Origin: Halomonas sp. ALS9
Lineage (GTDB): Bacteria; Pseudomonadota; Gammaproteobacteria; Pseudomonadales; Halomonadaceae
DNA: 64,000 nucleotides
Direction: 5' to 3'
Assembly (NCBI RefSeq): GCF_001651035.1
Contig: NZ_LXRG01000183.1
Span: 1 to 64,000, forward strand
The notes below the pieces were generated by a model. The model made no database searches and was not told the DNA's origin. It saw nothing but the letters and a program-made list of their open reading frames with translations. This document shows positions 9,478-19,074 of this stretch, piece after piece. The position numbers were made by a program, and so were the translations under genes. Positions within the stretch are counted from its first letter, which is position 1. Every line of letters starts with the position of its first letter.

Positions 9478-10634
9478 AGCCTGCCCACAAAGCGGGCAAT
9501 CCGCGCCACCGCCTCTTCCAGACGCGCCACCTCATTGGTGAAGGCAATACGCACATGGTGCTCGCCCCCGCGCACGGCGAAATCGATACCGGGGGTAATC
9601 GCCACGTTCTCTTCCTGCAACAGGCGTTCACAGAAGGCCTGGCTATTGTGGCTGTAGCGGGAGATATCCAGCCACAGATAGAACGCCCCCTGGGGCGGCA
9701 GATCCGGCGCCAGCCCTAGGCTCGCCAAGCCTTCCAACAGCACCTGACGGCGCTCTTTGAGCGTTTCGCGGCGCTGTTCAAGAATTGCCCAGCATTCAGG
9801 CGTGAACGCCGCCAATGCCGCATGCTGTGAAGGCGTCGGCGCGGCAAGGAACATATTCTGCGCCAGTCGCGTTAACGGCTCCACCGCATGCTCAGGCGCC
9901 ACCAGCCAGCCCAAGCGCCAGCCGGTCATACCAAAATACTTTGAGAAGCTGTTGACCACAAAAGCGTTGGCTGAGAGCGAGGTTGCCGATAGCGGCGCAT
10001 CGTCGTAGTTGAGGCCCTGATAGATCTCATCAACGATCACCTCGCCTTCACGCTCGGCAACTGCGGCTAACACGGCAGAGAGCTGATCAACGCTCAAAGT
10101 GTGGCCGGTAGGATTAGAGGGCGATGCCAGCATGGCAAGGCTGGTATCCTCGCGCCAATACTTAGCCACCAGGTCAGCATCCAGCTGCCAGCCGCTCTCA
10201 CGCCCCACAGAGATCGCATCAATCTCAGCGCCCGCCAGGGCCATAAAGTGACGGTTGCAGGGATAGTTCGGGTCAGCCATCAGCACCCGCGAGCCGCTGG
10301 CGACTAACAGCTGACTGGCCAGCAGCAGCGCCCCCGAGGCCCCTGGCGTTACTAAAATACGCGCCGGATCCACCGTGGCGTTAAAGTGCTCCGCGTAATG
10401 CCCGGCAATCGCCTCGCGCAGTGCAGGCAAGCCAGCCGCGGGCGTGTAGCGGGTATGGCCTTGAGTAAGCGCCTGTTGCCCGGCCGCGATAACCGGCGCC
10501 GGGGTGGCAAAATCCGGCTCGCCCACTTCCAGATGAATCACATCGTGGCCGGCGGCTTCCCGCGCCTGGGCCATTTCCAGCAAATGCATGACCCGAAAAG
10601 GGGCAACGTGGTCGACACGCGAATTCCAGGCCAT
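9474..10634 (-). CDS. Class I/II PLP-dependent aminotransferase
   Basis: Fold-type I aminotransferase of 386 residues. The N-terminal EVGEPDF, the conserved SPSNPTG (171-177) and the Schiff-base lysine in NSFSKYFGMTGWR (K232) are visible, with a C-terminal HVRIAF arginine that would bind the substrate carboxylate. The substrate cannot be read from sequence. Broad alanine/aspartate/aromatic transaminases belong to this clade. I recall an aminotransferase next to dksA in P. aeruginosa too, so it is probably an ortholog. It is cotranscribed with sfsA (4-base overlap). Confidence 0.9.
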   Translation of the reverse strand: MAWNSRVDHVAPFRVMHLLEMAQAREAAGHDVIHLEVGEPDFATPAPVIAAGQQALTQGHTRYTPAAGLPALREAIAGHYAEHFNATVDPARILVTPGASGALLLASQLLVASGSRVLMADPNYPCNRHFMALAGAEIDAISVGRESGWQLDADLVAKYWREDTSLAMLASPSNPTGHTLSVDQLSAVLAAVAEREGEVIVDEIYQGLNYDDAPLSATSLSANAFVVNSFSKYFGMTGWRLGWLVAPEHAVEPLTRLAQNMFLAAPTPSQHAALAAFTPECWAILEQRRETLKERRQVLLEGLASLGLAPDLPPQGAFYLWLDISRYSHNSQAFCERLLQEENVAITPGIDFAVRGGEHHVRIAFTNEVARLEEAVARIARFVGRL

Positions 10635-10865
10635 AACGGCTCCTGTATCTAGTCATTATTGAAACTGAGCTATCAGTAAAACTGGGAAATGATTAAAAGT
10701 TAACTAAAACATGGCCCTAGTCATATTCGAGGCAAGACCATCATCGAAAAGGCACCATTATGCTTGCAACCCAGCCAATTTTCAGCTAAACAAGCATCCC
10801 TTTGGCGTGAGATCGTGACAGTTGCTCATGGTCGATCAGTAGTCACATATGTAAGGGGCAGTCCC

Positions 10866-11303
10866 ATGCCAGTAGCAGAAAAGAAACCGGAAGCGTCCAA
10901 GTCCTTCACCCCGTATGAGCCAGCGCCGGGTGAAGAGTATATGAACGAGCAGCAGTTAGCGCACTTCCGGCAGCTGCTGTTGGATTGGAAACAGGATCTC
11001 ATGGAAGAGGTGGATCGTACCGTACGCCACCTGCAGGAAGATGCGAACAACTACGCCGACCCCGCCGATCGTGCTACCCAGGAAGAGGGCTTTAGCCTGG
11101 AACTGCGCACCCGGGATCGTGAGCGTAAGCTGCTCAAGAAAATTAACGAGACGTTGGATAACATTGACGACGACGATTACGGCTTCTGCGAAGCCTGCGG
11201 CGTTGAAATCGGCATCCGGCGTTTAGAAGCTCGCCCCACCGCCACCCTCTGCGTGGATTGCAAAACCCTGGCGGAACTCAAAGAGAAACAGCTGGGCGGC
11301 TGA
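10866..11303 (+). CDS. dksA: RNA polymerase-binding transcription factor DksA
   Basis: Stringent-response cofactor that inserts a coiled coil into the RNA polymerase secondary channel and works with ppGpp. It has a long coiled coil with the tip DPADRA (D65 and D68 matching the essential tip aspartates) and a C4 zinc finger (C108, C111, C129, C132). Start chosen at MPVAEKK because AAGGGGC precedes it and it gives 145 residues. A longer reading frame upstream adds 34 unrelated residues. A terminator follows. Confidence 0.96.
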   Translation: MPVAEKKPEASKSFTPYEPAPGEEYMNEQQLAHFRQLLLDWKQDLMEEVDRTVRHLQEDANNYADPADRATQEEGFSLELRTRDRERKLLKKINETLDNIDDDDYGFCEACGVEIGIRRLEARPTATLCVDCKTLAELKEKQLGG

Positions 11304-11330
11304 GCGCTAAACGCACGTTCTAATGGAACG

Positions 11331-11355
11331 CGGGCACCTTAGGGTGCCCGTTTTT
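11331..11355 (+). terminator. Rho-independent terminator after dksA
   Basis: Perfect 8-bp stem CGGGCACC/GGTGCCCG with a 4-base loop followed by five T residues. Confidence 0.9.
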
Positions 11356-11390
11356 GTTAACGAATAGGCACTTACTTGCCCGATGCCCCT

Positions 11391-12302
11391 ATGAATGAAC
11401 CTGCTCACTACCGTGGTCGCTTTGCCCCTACGCCCTCAGGCCCGCTGCACTTTGGCTCGCTGGTTGCCGCACTCGGCAGCTATTTAGATGCCCGCGCGGC
11501 CGATGGGCAGTGGCTGGTACGCATTGAAGATATCGACCCACCCCGCTGCCCTGAAGGGGCGGCGAGTACTATCCTGCACCAACTGGAAACCTTCGGCCTG
11601 GAGTGGGACGAAGCGGTTATGTGGCAGCACACCCGCGGCGATGCTTACCAGCACGCCTTAGACCAGCTTATTCAGCTAGGCCTTGCTTACCCGTGCAGCT
11701 GTTCCCGTAAGCAGTGGCAGGCGTTTGATATCTACCCCGGCTGGTGCCGCGATGACGTTTGCGATGCGAATAAACCGCTGGCCTGGCGGCTGCGCAGCGA
11801 CCGTGGAGAACGCCCTATCCGCTGGCAAGACCGGCTATTCGGCGCGCAGCAGTTTGACCCCGCTGAACTGGGCGATGTGGTATTAAAGCGCAAAGATGAC
11901 CTCTGGGCGTATCAGCTCGCCGTGGTAGTGGATGACGCCGAGCAACAGATTACCGATGTGGTACGTGGGCTCGATTTGCTCGATAACACCCCTTGGCAGC
12001 GCCAACTGCAGGGTGCGCTTCAGCTACCGCAGCCGCGTTACCTGCACTTGCCGCTCATCGTTACCGCTGAAGGCCAGAAACTCTCGAAGCAGAACCTCGC
12101 CCCCGCCCTGGCGGAAGATGACCACGGTGTACGCCAGCAGCTCTATCAGGCCTTGGAAGCACTAGATCAATCGCCCCCCCAAGACCTTGCAACAGAGCCA
12201 CCGGCGACTCAGCTACACTGGGCATTAGCGAACTGGTCACTGGCACGGCTAAGCCCAACACCACACCGGTTAACACCCCTCTTACATCCACCAGGAGATT
12301 GA
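11391..12302 (+). CDS. gluQ: Glutamyl-Q tRNA(Asp) synthetase
   Basis: GluRS paralog lacking the anticodon domain. It attaches glutamate to queuosine in tRNA-Asp. The 303-residue protein shows FAPTPSGPLHFGS (HIGH-equivalent), a zinc site formed by C102, C104, Y115 and C119, and KLSKQN in place of KMSKS. The ATG at 11391 is chosen over an in-frame TTG upstream, because the family begins just before GRFAPTPSG. The dksA-gluQ order is widely conserved. A 58-residue ORF starts one base after its stop. Confidence 0.95.
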   Translation: MNEPAHYRGRFAPTPSGPLHFGSLVAALGSYLDARAADGQWLVRIEDIDPPRCPEGAASTILHQLETFGLEWDEAVMWQHTRGDAYQHALDQLIQLGLAYPCSCSRKQWQAFDIYPGWCRDDVCDANKPLAWRLRSDRGERPIRWQDRLFGAQQFDPAELGDVVLKRKDDLWAYQLAVVVDDAEQQITDVVRGLDLLDNTPWQRQLQGALQLPQPRYLHLPLIVTAEGQKLSKQNLAPALAEDDHGVRQQLYQALEALDQSPPQDLATEPPATQLHWALANWSLARLSPTPHRLTPLLHPPGD

Positions 12303-12303
12303 T

Positions 12304-12480
12304 ATGTACGTCTATCGCATCATGCTGTTTTTGGTGTTTGGCGGTTACCTGCTCTCTCCGCTGCTGATGAATGGCTGGAGCGATCCTGACGCCGCCTGGT
12401 ATCGGCCGTTTGCGATTTGGGGTGGCTTGATTGCGCTAACCCTCTGGTTAGAGCAGAAGAGGAAGCTTGATGAACGTTGA
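12304..12480 (+). CDS. Small membrane protein (58 aa) between gluQ and cbrA
   Basis: Begins MYVYRIMLFLVFGGYLL and ends [10 protein letters not shown]. Two hydrophobic stretches (about residues 5-22 and 35-50) suggest two membrane helices with a charged C-terminus. AGGAG lies 7 bases before the ATG, the ORF starts one base after the gluQ stop, and it overlaps the cbrA start by 11 bases, so it sits tightly inside an operon. I recall a small hypothetical gene at the same place in P. aeruginosa, which supports a real gene. Function unknown; a link to CbrA is only suggested by position. Confidence 0.72.
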   Translation: MYVYRIMLFLVFGGYLLSPLLMNGWSDPDAAWYRPFAIWGGLIALTLWLEQKRKLDER

Positions 12481-15430
12481 GATGTCCGTTGAGATAGTCG
12501 GCGTCCTGCTGCTGGGACTAGGCTACTTGGCGCTACTGTTTGGCTGTGGTTTTGCGGTAGAGCGCGGCTGGGTACCGGTGCACATTACCCGCCACCCGAT
12601 TGTTTACACCCTTGCACTGGGCGTTTACGCCAGCGCCTGGGCGATTTACGGCAGCGTGGAAATGGCTGCCCACGCCGGGTTTGGCTACCTGGCTTACTAC
12701 CTGGGCGCAGCGGGGGCGTTCTTGCTCGCCCCGGTTCTGCTGGTGCCGATCCAACGCATTACCCGCACCTATCAGTTAACTTCGCTTGCGGATCTATTTG
12801 CCTTTCGCTTTCGCTCGCGGTGGGCGGGTACGCTAGTCACCATGGTTAGTCTACTGGCGGTGCTGCCACTGCTCGGCATTCAAGTCCAAACCCTCAGCGA
12901 AGCTATCGACATACTCACCGTCAGCCAAGCGGGAGGCAGCATTGCGCTGCTCTTTTGTGCCGTTATTGCCGCCTTTGCAGTGATTTTCGGCGCCCGCCAC
13001 AGTCAGGCTCATGGCCGCCACGACACCCTGCTGAGTGCTATCGCATTTGAATCCATCGTTAAGCTATTGGCCATGCTGGGGCTGGGTGCTGTAGCTCTAT
13101 GGATGGTGTTTGACGGCCCTGGCGATCTACAGCTGTGGCTAGAAGGCCCCGGCGCTATCCTCCAGCAGCAAACACCCAAGCTTGACCCAGCGCAGTGGCG
13201 AACCCTGCTGCTACTGTTTTTTGCTGCAGCCTTTATGATGCCGCACCTCTTCCATATTAGCTTTGCCGAAAGCCTGTCACGGCATACCCTGCTACAAGCC
13301 AGTTGGGCACTGCCGCTGTTTCTACTCTTAATGGCGCTGCCGGTGCCGCTGATCTGGTGGGCCGCTCAGTCGGTTAATCCCGACATCCCCATCGCCGCTT
13401 ATGCCGCCTACCTGATGACCGAGCACTGGTGGGTGGGGGCGCTGGCGTTTATCGGCGGATTGGCCGCCGCCAGCGGCACCATGATTATGATTGCGCTAGC
13501 CCTTTCCGGCATGGTGTTGAACCATATTGTACTGGTAGCGAGGCCCCCCGAGGCGCGCAGTGACCTCTACGGCTGGCTGCTATGGCTACGCCGTGGCTTA
13601 GTCGTTGCGGTGATTATCGGTGGCTGGTTATTTTACCAGTGGGTAGGGCGCCACCACGGCTTGATCGGCCTAGGGCTTGCCGCGTTTGTCGGCATGGCCC
13701 AATGTCTGCCCGGTCTGCTGGCGCTACTCTACTGGCCCGGCGCTAACCGTAAAGGCATGATTATTGGCCTGATCGCAGGCGTCGGCGTATGGCTGTGGGG
13801 TCTATGGCTACCGCTGATGCTGTCGCTCCCCGTACCGACGCTACCCTTTACCCCGTTTATGCCCGCCAATGCGCCGGTTTGGTATAACGTCACGCTGCTT
13901 TCGTTAGCGGTCAATATCCTGCTGCTGATTGTGATATCGCTGTTCACGCGAATTTCTGAAGGAGAGCAGTCCGCCGCGGAAGCGTGTTCGGTAGATGCGG
14001 TGATCCGCTCGAAGCGTTTTCCACTGGAAGCCGCGACGGCGAGTGATTTTTCTAACCATTTAGCCCAAGCGCTGGGCGATGAAGCTGCTCAGCGTGAAGT
14101 CGCCCGCGCCTTAAAGGCGCTCAACTTAACGCCCCAGGAGCGCCGCCCCTACGCATTGCGCCGCCTGCGCGACCGCATTCAAGCCAATCTCTCGGGTTTA
14201 ATGGGGCCTTCGGTAGCACGGGATATCGTGGATCGCTACCTACCTTACCGCCACGACGACGCCCCGGAAACCGACGATATTCACTTTGTTGAAAGTCGCC
14301 TGGAAGCCTACCGTTCGCGGTTAACGGGACTAGCCCGGGAACTCGACGGCTTGCGCCGCCACCACCGCCAAACCCTGGCCTATTTGCCCGTGGGCCTATG
14401 CGTGCTAGGCGATGACGATGAATTGCTGATGTGGAATCAGGCGCTCTCGCAGCTCTCGGGGATTAGCGGTGAAAGCGTGATCGGCTCACGCCGCGATAGC
14501 CTGCCAGCTCCCTGGCCTAGCCTGCTGGGCAGCGTGTTAGACGCGACGCCAGGCCCGCTCTATAAACAAGCAGTGACGCTGCATGGCAAGGATTACTTTC
14601 TGACCCTGCACAAAGCGATTCTCAGCGGCCACGACAGCCGTGGCGGCAGCGTGATTCTGATTGAAGACCATACCGAAATGAAGTGGCTGGAAGACGAACT
14701 GGTGCATGCGGCGCGTCTCGCCTCCATCGGCCAGTTGGCCGCTGGTGTTGCTCATGAAATTGGCAATCCAATTACTGGCATCTCATCGCTGGCACAAAAT
14801 CTTCGTTACGACACCAACGACCCTGTGCTGCTGGAAACCGCCGATCAGATCCAGCAGTTGACCCAGCGGGTGACTAAAATCGTCAATTCATTGGTCGGCT
14901 TTGCCCACGGAGGCCGACAAACGGTGCCGCTACCGGCCTCGCCCGTGGCGCTTGCATCGATTAGTGAAGATGCACTGCACTTGATCCACCTCGCCCGCTC
15001 GGGAGAGGATGTCACCTTAACCAATGAGACGCCCGATGACTTGGTCGTGCGTGGCGATGCTCAACGGTTAACCCAAGTGATGGTCAACCTGCTGAGTAAC
15101 GCCCGGGATGCCTGCGATCAGGGGGGAGAAGTTCATATAACCGCTGGGTGCCACCAGCAGCTCGCTTGGTGGCGGATAACCGATAATGGTCAGGGTATCG
15201 ATCCACGGGTACGCGACCACCTGTTTGAGCCCTTTACCACCACTAAGCCAGCAGGCGAAGGCACTGGCCTGGGCCTTTCACTGGCTTATCAGATTATCAA
15301 TGAGCACCAAGGTAAAATAGAGGTGGCCTCGCCACCGCCCGGACAGCCTCGCGGCACAGCCATTACCTTATGGCTGCCGCTTTACCAACAGGATGATCAG
15401 CCAGCCTATGCCCAGGATTCTGATTGTTGA
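12470..15430 (+). CDS. cbrA: Sensor histidine kinase CbrA with SLC5-like transporter domain
   Basis: Membrane sensor kinase of carbon/nitrogen balance. Roughly the first 500 residues form a sodium/solute symporter-like module with about 13 helices. It is followed by a linker, a PAS-like region (about 620-735), a HisKA box with [11 protein letters not shown] (H762) and a HATPase domain with [16 protein letters not shown] and GTGLGLS. The length (986) matches Pseudomonas CbrA, which is linked to histidine uptake and use. Start at ATG 12470 after AGAGGAAG. It overlaps cbrB by 23 bases. The signal sensed here is not known. Confidence 0.93.
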   Translation: MNVEMSVEIVGVLLLGLGYLALLFGCGFAVERGWVPVHITRHPIVYTLALGVYASAWAIYGSVEMAAHAGFGYLAYYLGAAGAFLLAPVLLVPIQRITRTYQLTSLADLFAFRFRSRWAGTLVTMVSLLAVLPLLGIQVQTLSEAIDILTVSQAGGSIALLFCAVIAAFAVIFGARHSQAHGRHDTLLSAIAFESIVKLLAMLGLGAVALWMVFDGPGDLQLWLEGPGAILQQQTPKLDPAQWRTLLLLFFAAAFMMPHLFHISFAESLSRHTLLQASWALPLFLLLMALPVPLIWWAAQSVNPDIPIAAYAAYLMTEHWWVGALAFIGGLAAASGTMIMIALALSGMVLNHIVLVARPPEARSDLYGWLLWLRRGLVVAVIIGGWLFYQWVGRHHGLIGLGLAAFVGMAQCLPGLLALLYWPGANRKGMIIGLIAGVGVWLWGLWLPLMLSLPVPTLPFTPFMPANAPVWYNVTLLSLAVNILLLIVISLFTRISEGEQSAAEACSVDAVIRSKRFPLEAATASDFSNHLAQALGDEAAQREVARALKALNLTPQERRPYALRRLRDRIQANLSGLMGPSVARDIVDRYLPYRHDDAPETDDIHFVESRLEAYRSRLTGLARELDGLRRHHRQTLAYLPVGLCVLGDDDELLMWNQALSQLSGISGESVIGSRRDSLPAPWPSLLGSVLDATPGPLYKQAVTLHGKDYFLTLHKAILSGHDSRGGSVILIEDHTEMKWLEDELVHAARLASIGQLAAGVAHEIGNPITGISSLAQNLRYDTNDPVLLETADQIQQLTQRVTKIVNSLVGFAHGGRQTVPLPASPVALASISEDALHLIHLARSGEDVTLTNETPDDLVVRGDAQRLTQVMVNLLSNARDACDQGGEVHITAGCHQQLAWWRITDNGQGIDPRVRDHLFEPFTTTKPAGEGTGLGLSLAYQIINEHQGKIEVASPPPGQPRGTAITLWLPLYQQDDQPAYAQDSDC

Positions 15431-16796
15431 AGATGAAGCGATTATTCGCAGCGCGTTAAAGCGCCTGCTGGAACGCCACGACTATGCGGTCAGTGAAGCA
15501 GGCAGCGCTGAGGAGGCCAGCCAGCTTGAACTCAAAGGGTTCGACCTCATCATCAGCGACCTGCGCCTGCCGGGTGAGCCAGGCACCATGCTGATCGCGG
15601 CTTCAAGCCCCGTGCCGGTGCTGATCATGACCAGCTACGCCAGCATGCGCTCTGCCGTGGAGTCGCTCAAACAGGGCGCCGTGGACTATGTTGCCAAACC
15701 CTTCGACCACGCCGAGCTGTTGGAAACCGTTGAGCGAATTCTGCACAAGCAGTCAATGCAGCAGATCCCACCGCCGGATATCACCGACGCAGGCGGTGGC
15801 CGCCAGACCATGATCGGCAACTGCGTTGCCATGCAGCAGGTCTACACCCGTATTAGTAAAACCGCCCCCGCCGATGTCACCGTGCTGGTACTTGGCGAGT
15901 CGGGCACCGGTAAGGAGCTGGTGGCACGCGCTATTCACCAGCAGAGCAAGCGCGCCAAGGCACCGCTGATCTGTGTCAACTGCGCAGCGATTCCTGAAAC
16001 ACTGATCGAATCCGAACTGTTTGGCCATGAGAAAGGCGCTTTTACCGGCGCCAGCGCCGCGCGCACCGGGTTAGTTGAAGCTGCCGACGGCGGGACGCTG
16101 TTTTTGGATGAAATTGGCGAACTGCCGTTGGACGCCCAAGCACGGCTGCTACGTGTGCTCCAAGAGGGCGAAATCCGTAAAATTGGTTCAGTGGAAACCC
16201 GCCACGTGAATGTCAGGCTGATTGCAGCCACCCATCGCGATCTGCGTGCGCTGTCAAAAACCGGCGAGTTCCGCCTTGATCTCTACTATCGCCTGAACGT
16301 GATGCAGATCGAGCTGCCGCCTTTGCGCGAGCGCGAGGATGACGTGCTTGAGATCGCCGATATTCTGCTCGATAAAGCATGTAAGCGTCATGAACGACCC
16401 GGTCTACGTTTATCACGTGCTGCCCGTCAAGATTTGCGCGACTACCCTTGGCCAGGCAACGTGCGCGAGTTGGAGAATGCGTTGGAACGCGGGGTCATCC
16501 TTGCCGAAGGACATCTCATCCACCCGGACGATTTAGGTCTAGCACCCATTACCGCTCGTCCTCATGCACCCTCAGCGAACACTCCCGCCACCTCTGGCAG
16601 TGCGGATAATGCCGCTGAAGACAATGAAGACGACCTTTCCTTAGAGGACTACTTTCAACATTTTGTGCTTGAGCACCAAGATCAAATGAGTGAAACCGAA
16701 CTGGCTCAAAAATTGGGTATTAGCCGTAAAAATCTGTGGGAACGCCGCCAACGACTTGGCATACCACGCAAAAAGACTGCCCGGCGCCCAGGCTAA
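15408..16796 (+). CDS. cbrB: Sigma-54-dependent response regulator CbrB
   Basis: NtrC-family activator partnered with CbrA. It has a receiver domain with phospho-acceptor D51 (IISDLRLPG), then an AAA+ domain with Walker A GESGTGKE (about 162-169), the sigma-54 contact loop GAFTGA (about 210-215) and Walker [13 protein letters not shown]. The C-terminal Fis-type helix-turn-helix includes [19 protein letters not shown]. An alternative in-frame ATG lies 15 bases upstream; [10 protein letters not shown] was chosen by family alignment. The sigma-54 promoter just downstream is a natural target. Confidence 0.95.
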   Translation: MPRILIVEDEAIIRSALKRLLERHDYAVSEAGSAEEASQLELKGFDLIISDLRLPGEPGTMLIAASSPVPVLIMTSYASMRSAVESLKQGAVDYVAKPFDHAELLETVERILHKQSMQQIPPPDITDAGGGRQTMIGNCVAMQQVYTRISKTAPADVTVLVLGESGTGKELVARAIHQQSKRAKAPLICVNCAAIPETLIESELFGHEKGAFTGASAARTGLVEAADGGTLFLDEIGELPLDAQARLLRVLQEGEIRKIGSVETRHVNVRLIAATHRDLRALSKTGEFRLDLYYRLNVMQIELPPLREREDDVLEIADILLDKACKRHERPGLRLSRAARQDLRDYPWPGNVRELENALERGVILAEGHLIHPDDLGLAPITARPHAPSANTPATSGSADNAAEDNEDDLSLEDYFQHFVLEHQDQMSETELAQKLGISRKNLWERRQRLGIPRKKTARRPG

Positions 16797-16807
16797 GCGC
16801 CTGGGCG
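16785..16807 (+). terminator. G+C-rich hairpin spanning the cbrB stop codon
   Basis: CGCCCAGGC (785-793) pairs perfectly with GCCTGGGCG (799-807), and the TAA stop is in the loop. No U-run follows, so it may protect the 3' end or terminate weakly rather than act as a standard terminator. Confidence 0.4.
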
Positions 16808-16901
16808 CGCCCGGCTGACCCGGCCCCACGGCGACCTCTACGACCATTGTCTAATACACTGATTTAAATAAGAAATATCCCACTCTCCGCCACCCTGACA
16901 C

Positions 16902-16952
16902 TGTTACCTTCCCACACAAAGCCGCGCACAAACGGACGCAGAAGAGGTAACA
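16902..16952. promoter_or_regulatory. Inverted repeat upstream of the sigma-54 promoter, candidate CbrB enhancer
   Basis: TGTTACC (16902-16908) and its reverse complement GGTAACA (16946-16952) lie 75-125 bp upstream of the -24 element, a usual distance for a bacterial enhancer. From memory, TGTTAC/GTAACA half-sites are part of the CbrB recognition sequence in Pseudomonas, though with closer spacing. Assignment to CbrB is inference. Confidence 0.5.
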
Positions 16953-17025
16953 CTTTCTGTGCTGCAAAGTTCCACCGCGTCCAAAAAAACGCCAACCTTC
17001 TGAAATTTATAATGTATTAAATAGG

Positions 17026-17041
17026 TGGCACAGCGTCTGCA
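17026..17041 (+). promoter_or_regulatory. Sigma-54 promoter of the CrcZ-like RNA
   Basis: TGGCACAGCGTCTGCA keeps the invariant GG and GC doublets at -24 and -12 with exactly 10 bases between them. The -24 hexamer TGGCAC is consensus. No ORF follows for more than 600 bases, so the promoter must serve an untranslated RNA. Transcription would start near 17052. Confidence 0.82.
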
Positions 17042-17051
17042 GTATTACTGG

Positions 17052-17514
17052 GTAAGAAAAACAAACTGGGCATAGCGGTAGGTCACCAACAAAAACAACA
17101 CGACCTCACCCCACCTGAGCCACAACAAAAACAACAGGGCCAGGTAGAGATAACAGTACTAACAATAACAACAGGCTTGAGTCTCATTACTTGCTTGCGT
17201 AGGCAGCACAGGCGCAGCGAACAATAACAAAAGCAGCAAGTGGCCCGATAAGGACGCGACGTACAACGTGACTTGGCATCCTAACAAAAATAATAGCTGT
17301 CAGTGTGTACACCCCGGCGCTAATAATAATTCCCCGGGGGGAGAAAAGTTCGCGGTTGGATTATTGTTTTGAATACGAGGCGGTCGGAACGATTGCGATC
17401 CTTACGCCTACCGACTGCGGTGCGTATTCAGGGCGATGTGCCATCATGAAGAAAAACAGCAGCATGGACGCTGATTAATCGCTTAACAGGGGAGGCTCTC
17501 TTAGCCTCCCCTTT
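17052..17514 (+). ncRNA. crcZ: CrcZ-like Hfq/Crc-sequestering regulatory RNA
   Basis: Predicted RNA of about 460 nt between cbrB and pcnB, the locus of CrcZ in Pseudomonas. There CbrB and sigma-54 drive an RNA whose A-rich CA motifs (AANAANAA) titrate Hfq/Crc and relieve catabolite repression. Here such clusters occur at 17054-17065, 17088-17100, 17124-17136, 17161-17173, 17220-17232, 17283-17295, 17322-17329 and 17449-17456. The seventh (AATAATAA) sits in the loop of a hairpin (CCCCGG at 17312 with CCGGGG at 17334). A second stem joins 17370-17377 to 17423-17430. No ORF is present. Homology is by position, promoter and motifs, not by alignment. The 5' end is estimated from the promoter. Confidence 0.8.
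17489..17514 (+). terminator. Rho-independent terminator of the CrcZ-like RNA
   Basis: Perfect 9-bp stem GGGGAGGCT/AGCCTCCCC with a 5-base loop, followed by a short T run. It closes the RNA 180 bp before pcnB. Confidence 0.8.
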
Positions 17515-17691
17515 CCGTGTCTGGTCACTTGAGTTTACGCAAACCAGCGTCAAATGCTTTGCAAGCCTTAGGGGGTCGGATACACTCAGGGATTAACTGT
17601 CTATGTTAGGTACTCATTTGACGCGCTTTTCACATAGCCATGTTACGCACTTGTTGATTTTTTTATGTACCCTGCGAGTTGAAATCGTCGC

Positions 17692-19074
17692 ATGTTTAAA
17701 GGATTTACCCGTTTCCTACACAGCCCGGGGGAGCAATTGAAAACCTTGCTTGATCCCCAAGAGAACACCACCAGCGCCCTCACTCCGCGCAACATCCCTC
17801 GGTCAGAGCACCCTGTTTCTCGCCAGCATATCAGCGATGCCGCGTTAAAAGTGCTTTATCGCCTTAGCGGTGCGGGCTTCGACGCTTATTTGGTCGGTGG
17901 CTGCATCCGCGATGCGCTGCTTGGCAAAATGCCCAAAGATTTTGATGTGGCCACCAACGCCACTCCCGAGCAGGTGCGCGATCTATTTCGTAACTCGCGC
18001 CTGATTGGTCGGCGTTTTCGGATTGTCCATGTGCGCTTTGGCCGTGAGGTCATTGAGGTCACCACCTTCCGCGGCAAACCCCAAGACGAGCATGGCGATC
18101 ACATTGCCCACCAGTCCGATGAAGGGTTACTGCTGCGCGACAACGTATGGGGCAATATTGAAGAGGATGCGCTACGACGCGATTTCACCGTAAATGCGCT
18201 CTACTACAATATCGCCGACTTCAGCATCACCGATTTTGCCAATGGTGCCGAGGATATTAAGACCCGCACCCTGCGCCTGATTGGCGACCCGGCGACGCGC
18301 TATCGCGAAGACCCGGTAAGGATGCTGCGGGCGGTGCGCTTTGCGGCTAAGCTCGACTTCACCCTAGACCCCGCCACCGAAGCGCCGATGTACGACCAGG
18401 CGCCATTGCTGCTGCAGATTCCGCCTGCGCGGCTATTCGATGAAGTGCTCAAGCTATTTATGTCGGGCCACGGTTTGGTCACCTTCCGGCTACTCAGCCA
18501 CTACGGCCTGTTCGGCATGCTGTTTCCCGAGGCTGAAGAAGCCATGGCCGACGCTGCCTGGGCCGAAGAGCTGATTGAGCAAGCGCTTACCAATACCGAC
18601 AAGCGCATCGCAGAAGAGCGTCCGGTCACTCCGGCGTTCCTGCTGGCGGCGTTCTTATGGGCACCCGTCAAACATCGCCAGGAAGCATTGGAGCAGGAGG
18701 GCATGCCCCCCATTCCCGCGCTTCAAGCGGCGGCTCAGCAGGTGGTTTCGCGTCAGTTAGAGTTCACCTCAATTCCCAAGCGTTTCGGCATCCCCATGCG
18801 GGAAATTTGGGAGCTCCAGCAGCGCCTGCCCCAGCGGCGCGGTAAAAAAGCCTTTCAAACCCGTGAACATTCGCGCTTCCGGGCGGGCTATGACCTGCTC
18901 CTGCTCCGCGAGCAGGCGGGTGAGATACCCAGTGGTTTAGGCGAGTGGTGGACGGCGTTTCAGCGCGGCGATGAGCACGAACAGCGGCGTTTGCTACAAA
19001 AAGTGGGCGGCGACCCCGCCAGCCAGGGTGATCGCCGTCGCAAGCGGCGGCGTAAACCAAGCGCGCCAGAGTAG
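17692..19074 (+). CDS. pcnB: Poly(A) polymerase I
   Basis: Nucleotidyltransferase that adds poly(A) tails to RNA 3' ends and promotes decay by PNPase and other exonucleases. The 460-residue protein has the family signature LVGGCIRDALLG followed by the catalytic DFDVAT aspartates, an RRDFTVNALYY segment and a basic C-terminus (RRRKRRRKP). The ATG lies 178 bp after the RNA terminator. The stop overlaps the folK GTG by one base, so the pair is coupled. pcnB-folK is conserved from E. coli to Pseudomonas. Confidence 0.95.
   Translation: MFKGFTRFLHSPGEQLKTLLDPQENTTSALTPRNIPRSEHPVSRQHISDAALKVLYRLSGAGFDAYLVGGCIRDALLGKMPKDFDVATNATPEQVRDLFRNSRLIGRRFRIVHVRFGREVIEVTTFRGKPQDEHGDHIAHQSDEGLLLRDNVWGNIEEDALRRDFTVNALYYNIADFSITDFANGAEDIKTRTLRLIGDPATRYREDPVRMLRAVRFAAKLDFTLDPATEAPMYDQAPLLLQIPPARLFDEVLKLFMSGHGLVTFRLLSHYGLFGMLFPEAEEAMADAAWAEELIEQALTNTDKRIAEERPVTPAFLLAAFLWAPVKHRQEALEQEGMPPIPALQAAAQQVVSRQLEFTSIPKRFGIPMREIWELQQRLPQRRGKKAFQTREHSRFRAGYDLLLLREQAGEIPSGLGEWWTAFQRGDEHEQRRLLQKVGGDPASQGDRRRKRRRKPSAPE

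Noticed and set aside
10764..10865. Longer DksA with a 34-residue N-terminal extension
   Set aside because: The extension is unrelated to DksA and the ribosome site favours the ATG at 10866.
17052..17514. A-rich repeats as a CRISPR array or minisatellite
   Set aside because: The clusters are short, unevenly spaced and share only AANAANAA; there are no repeat-spacer units and no cas genes.
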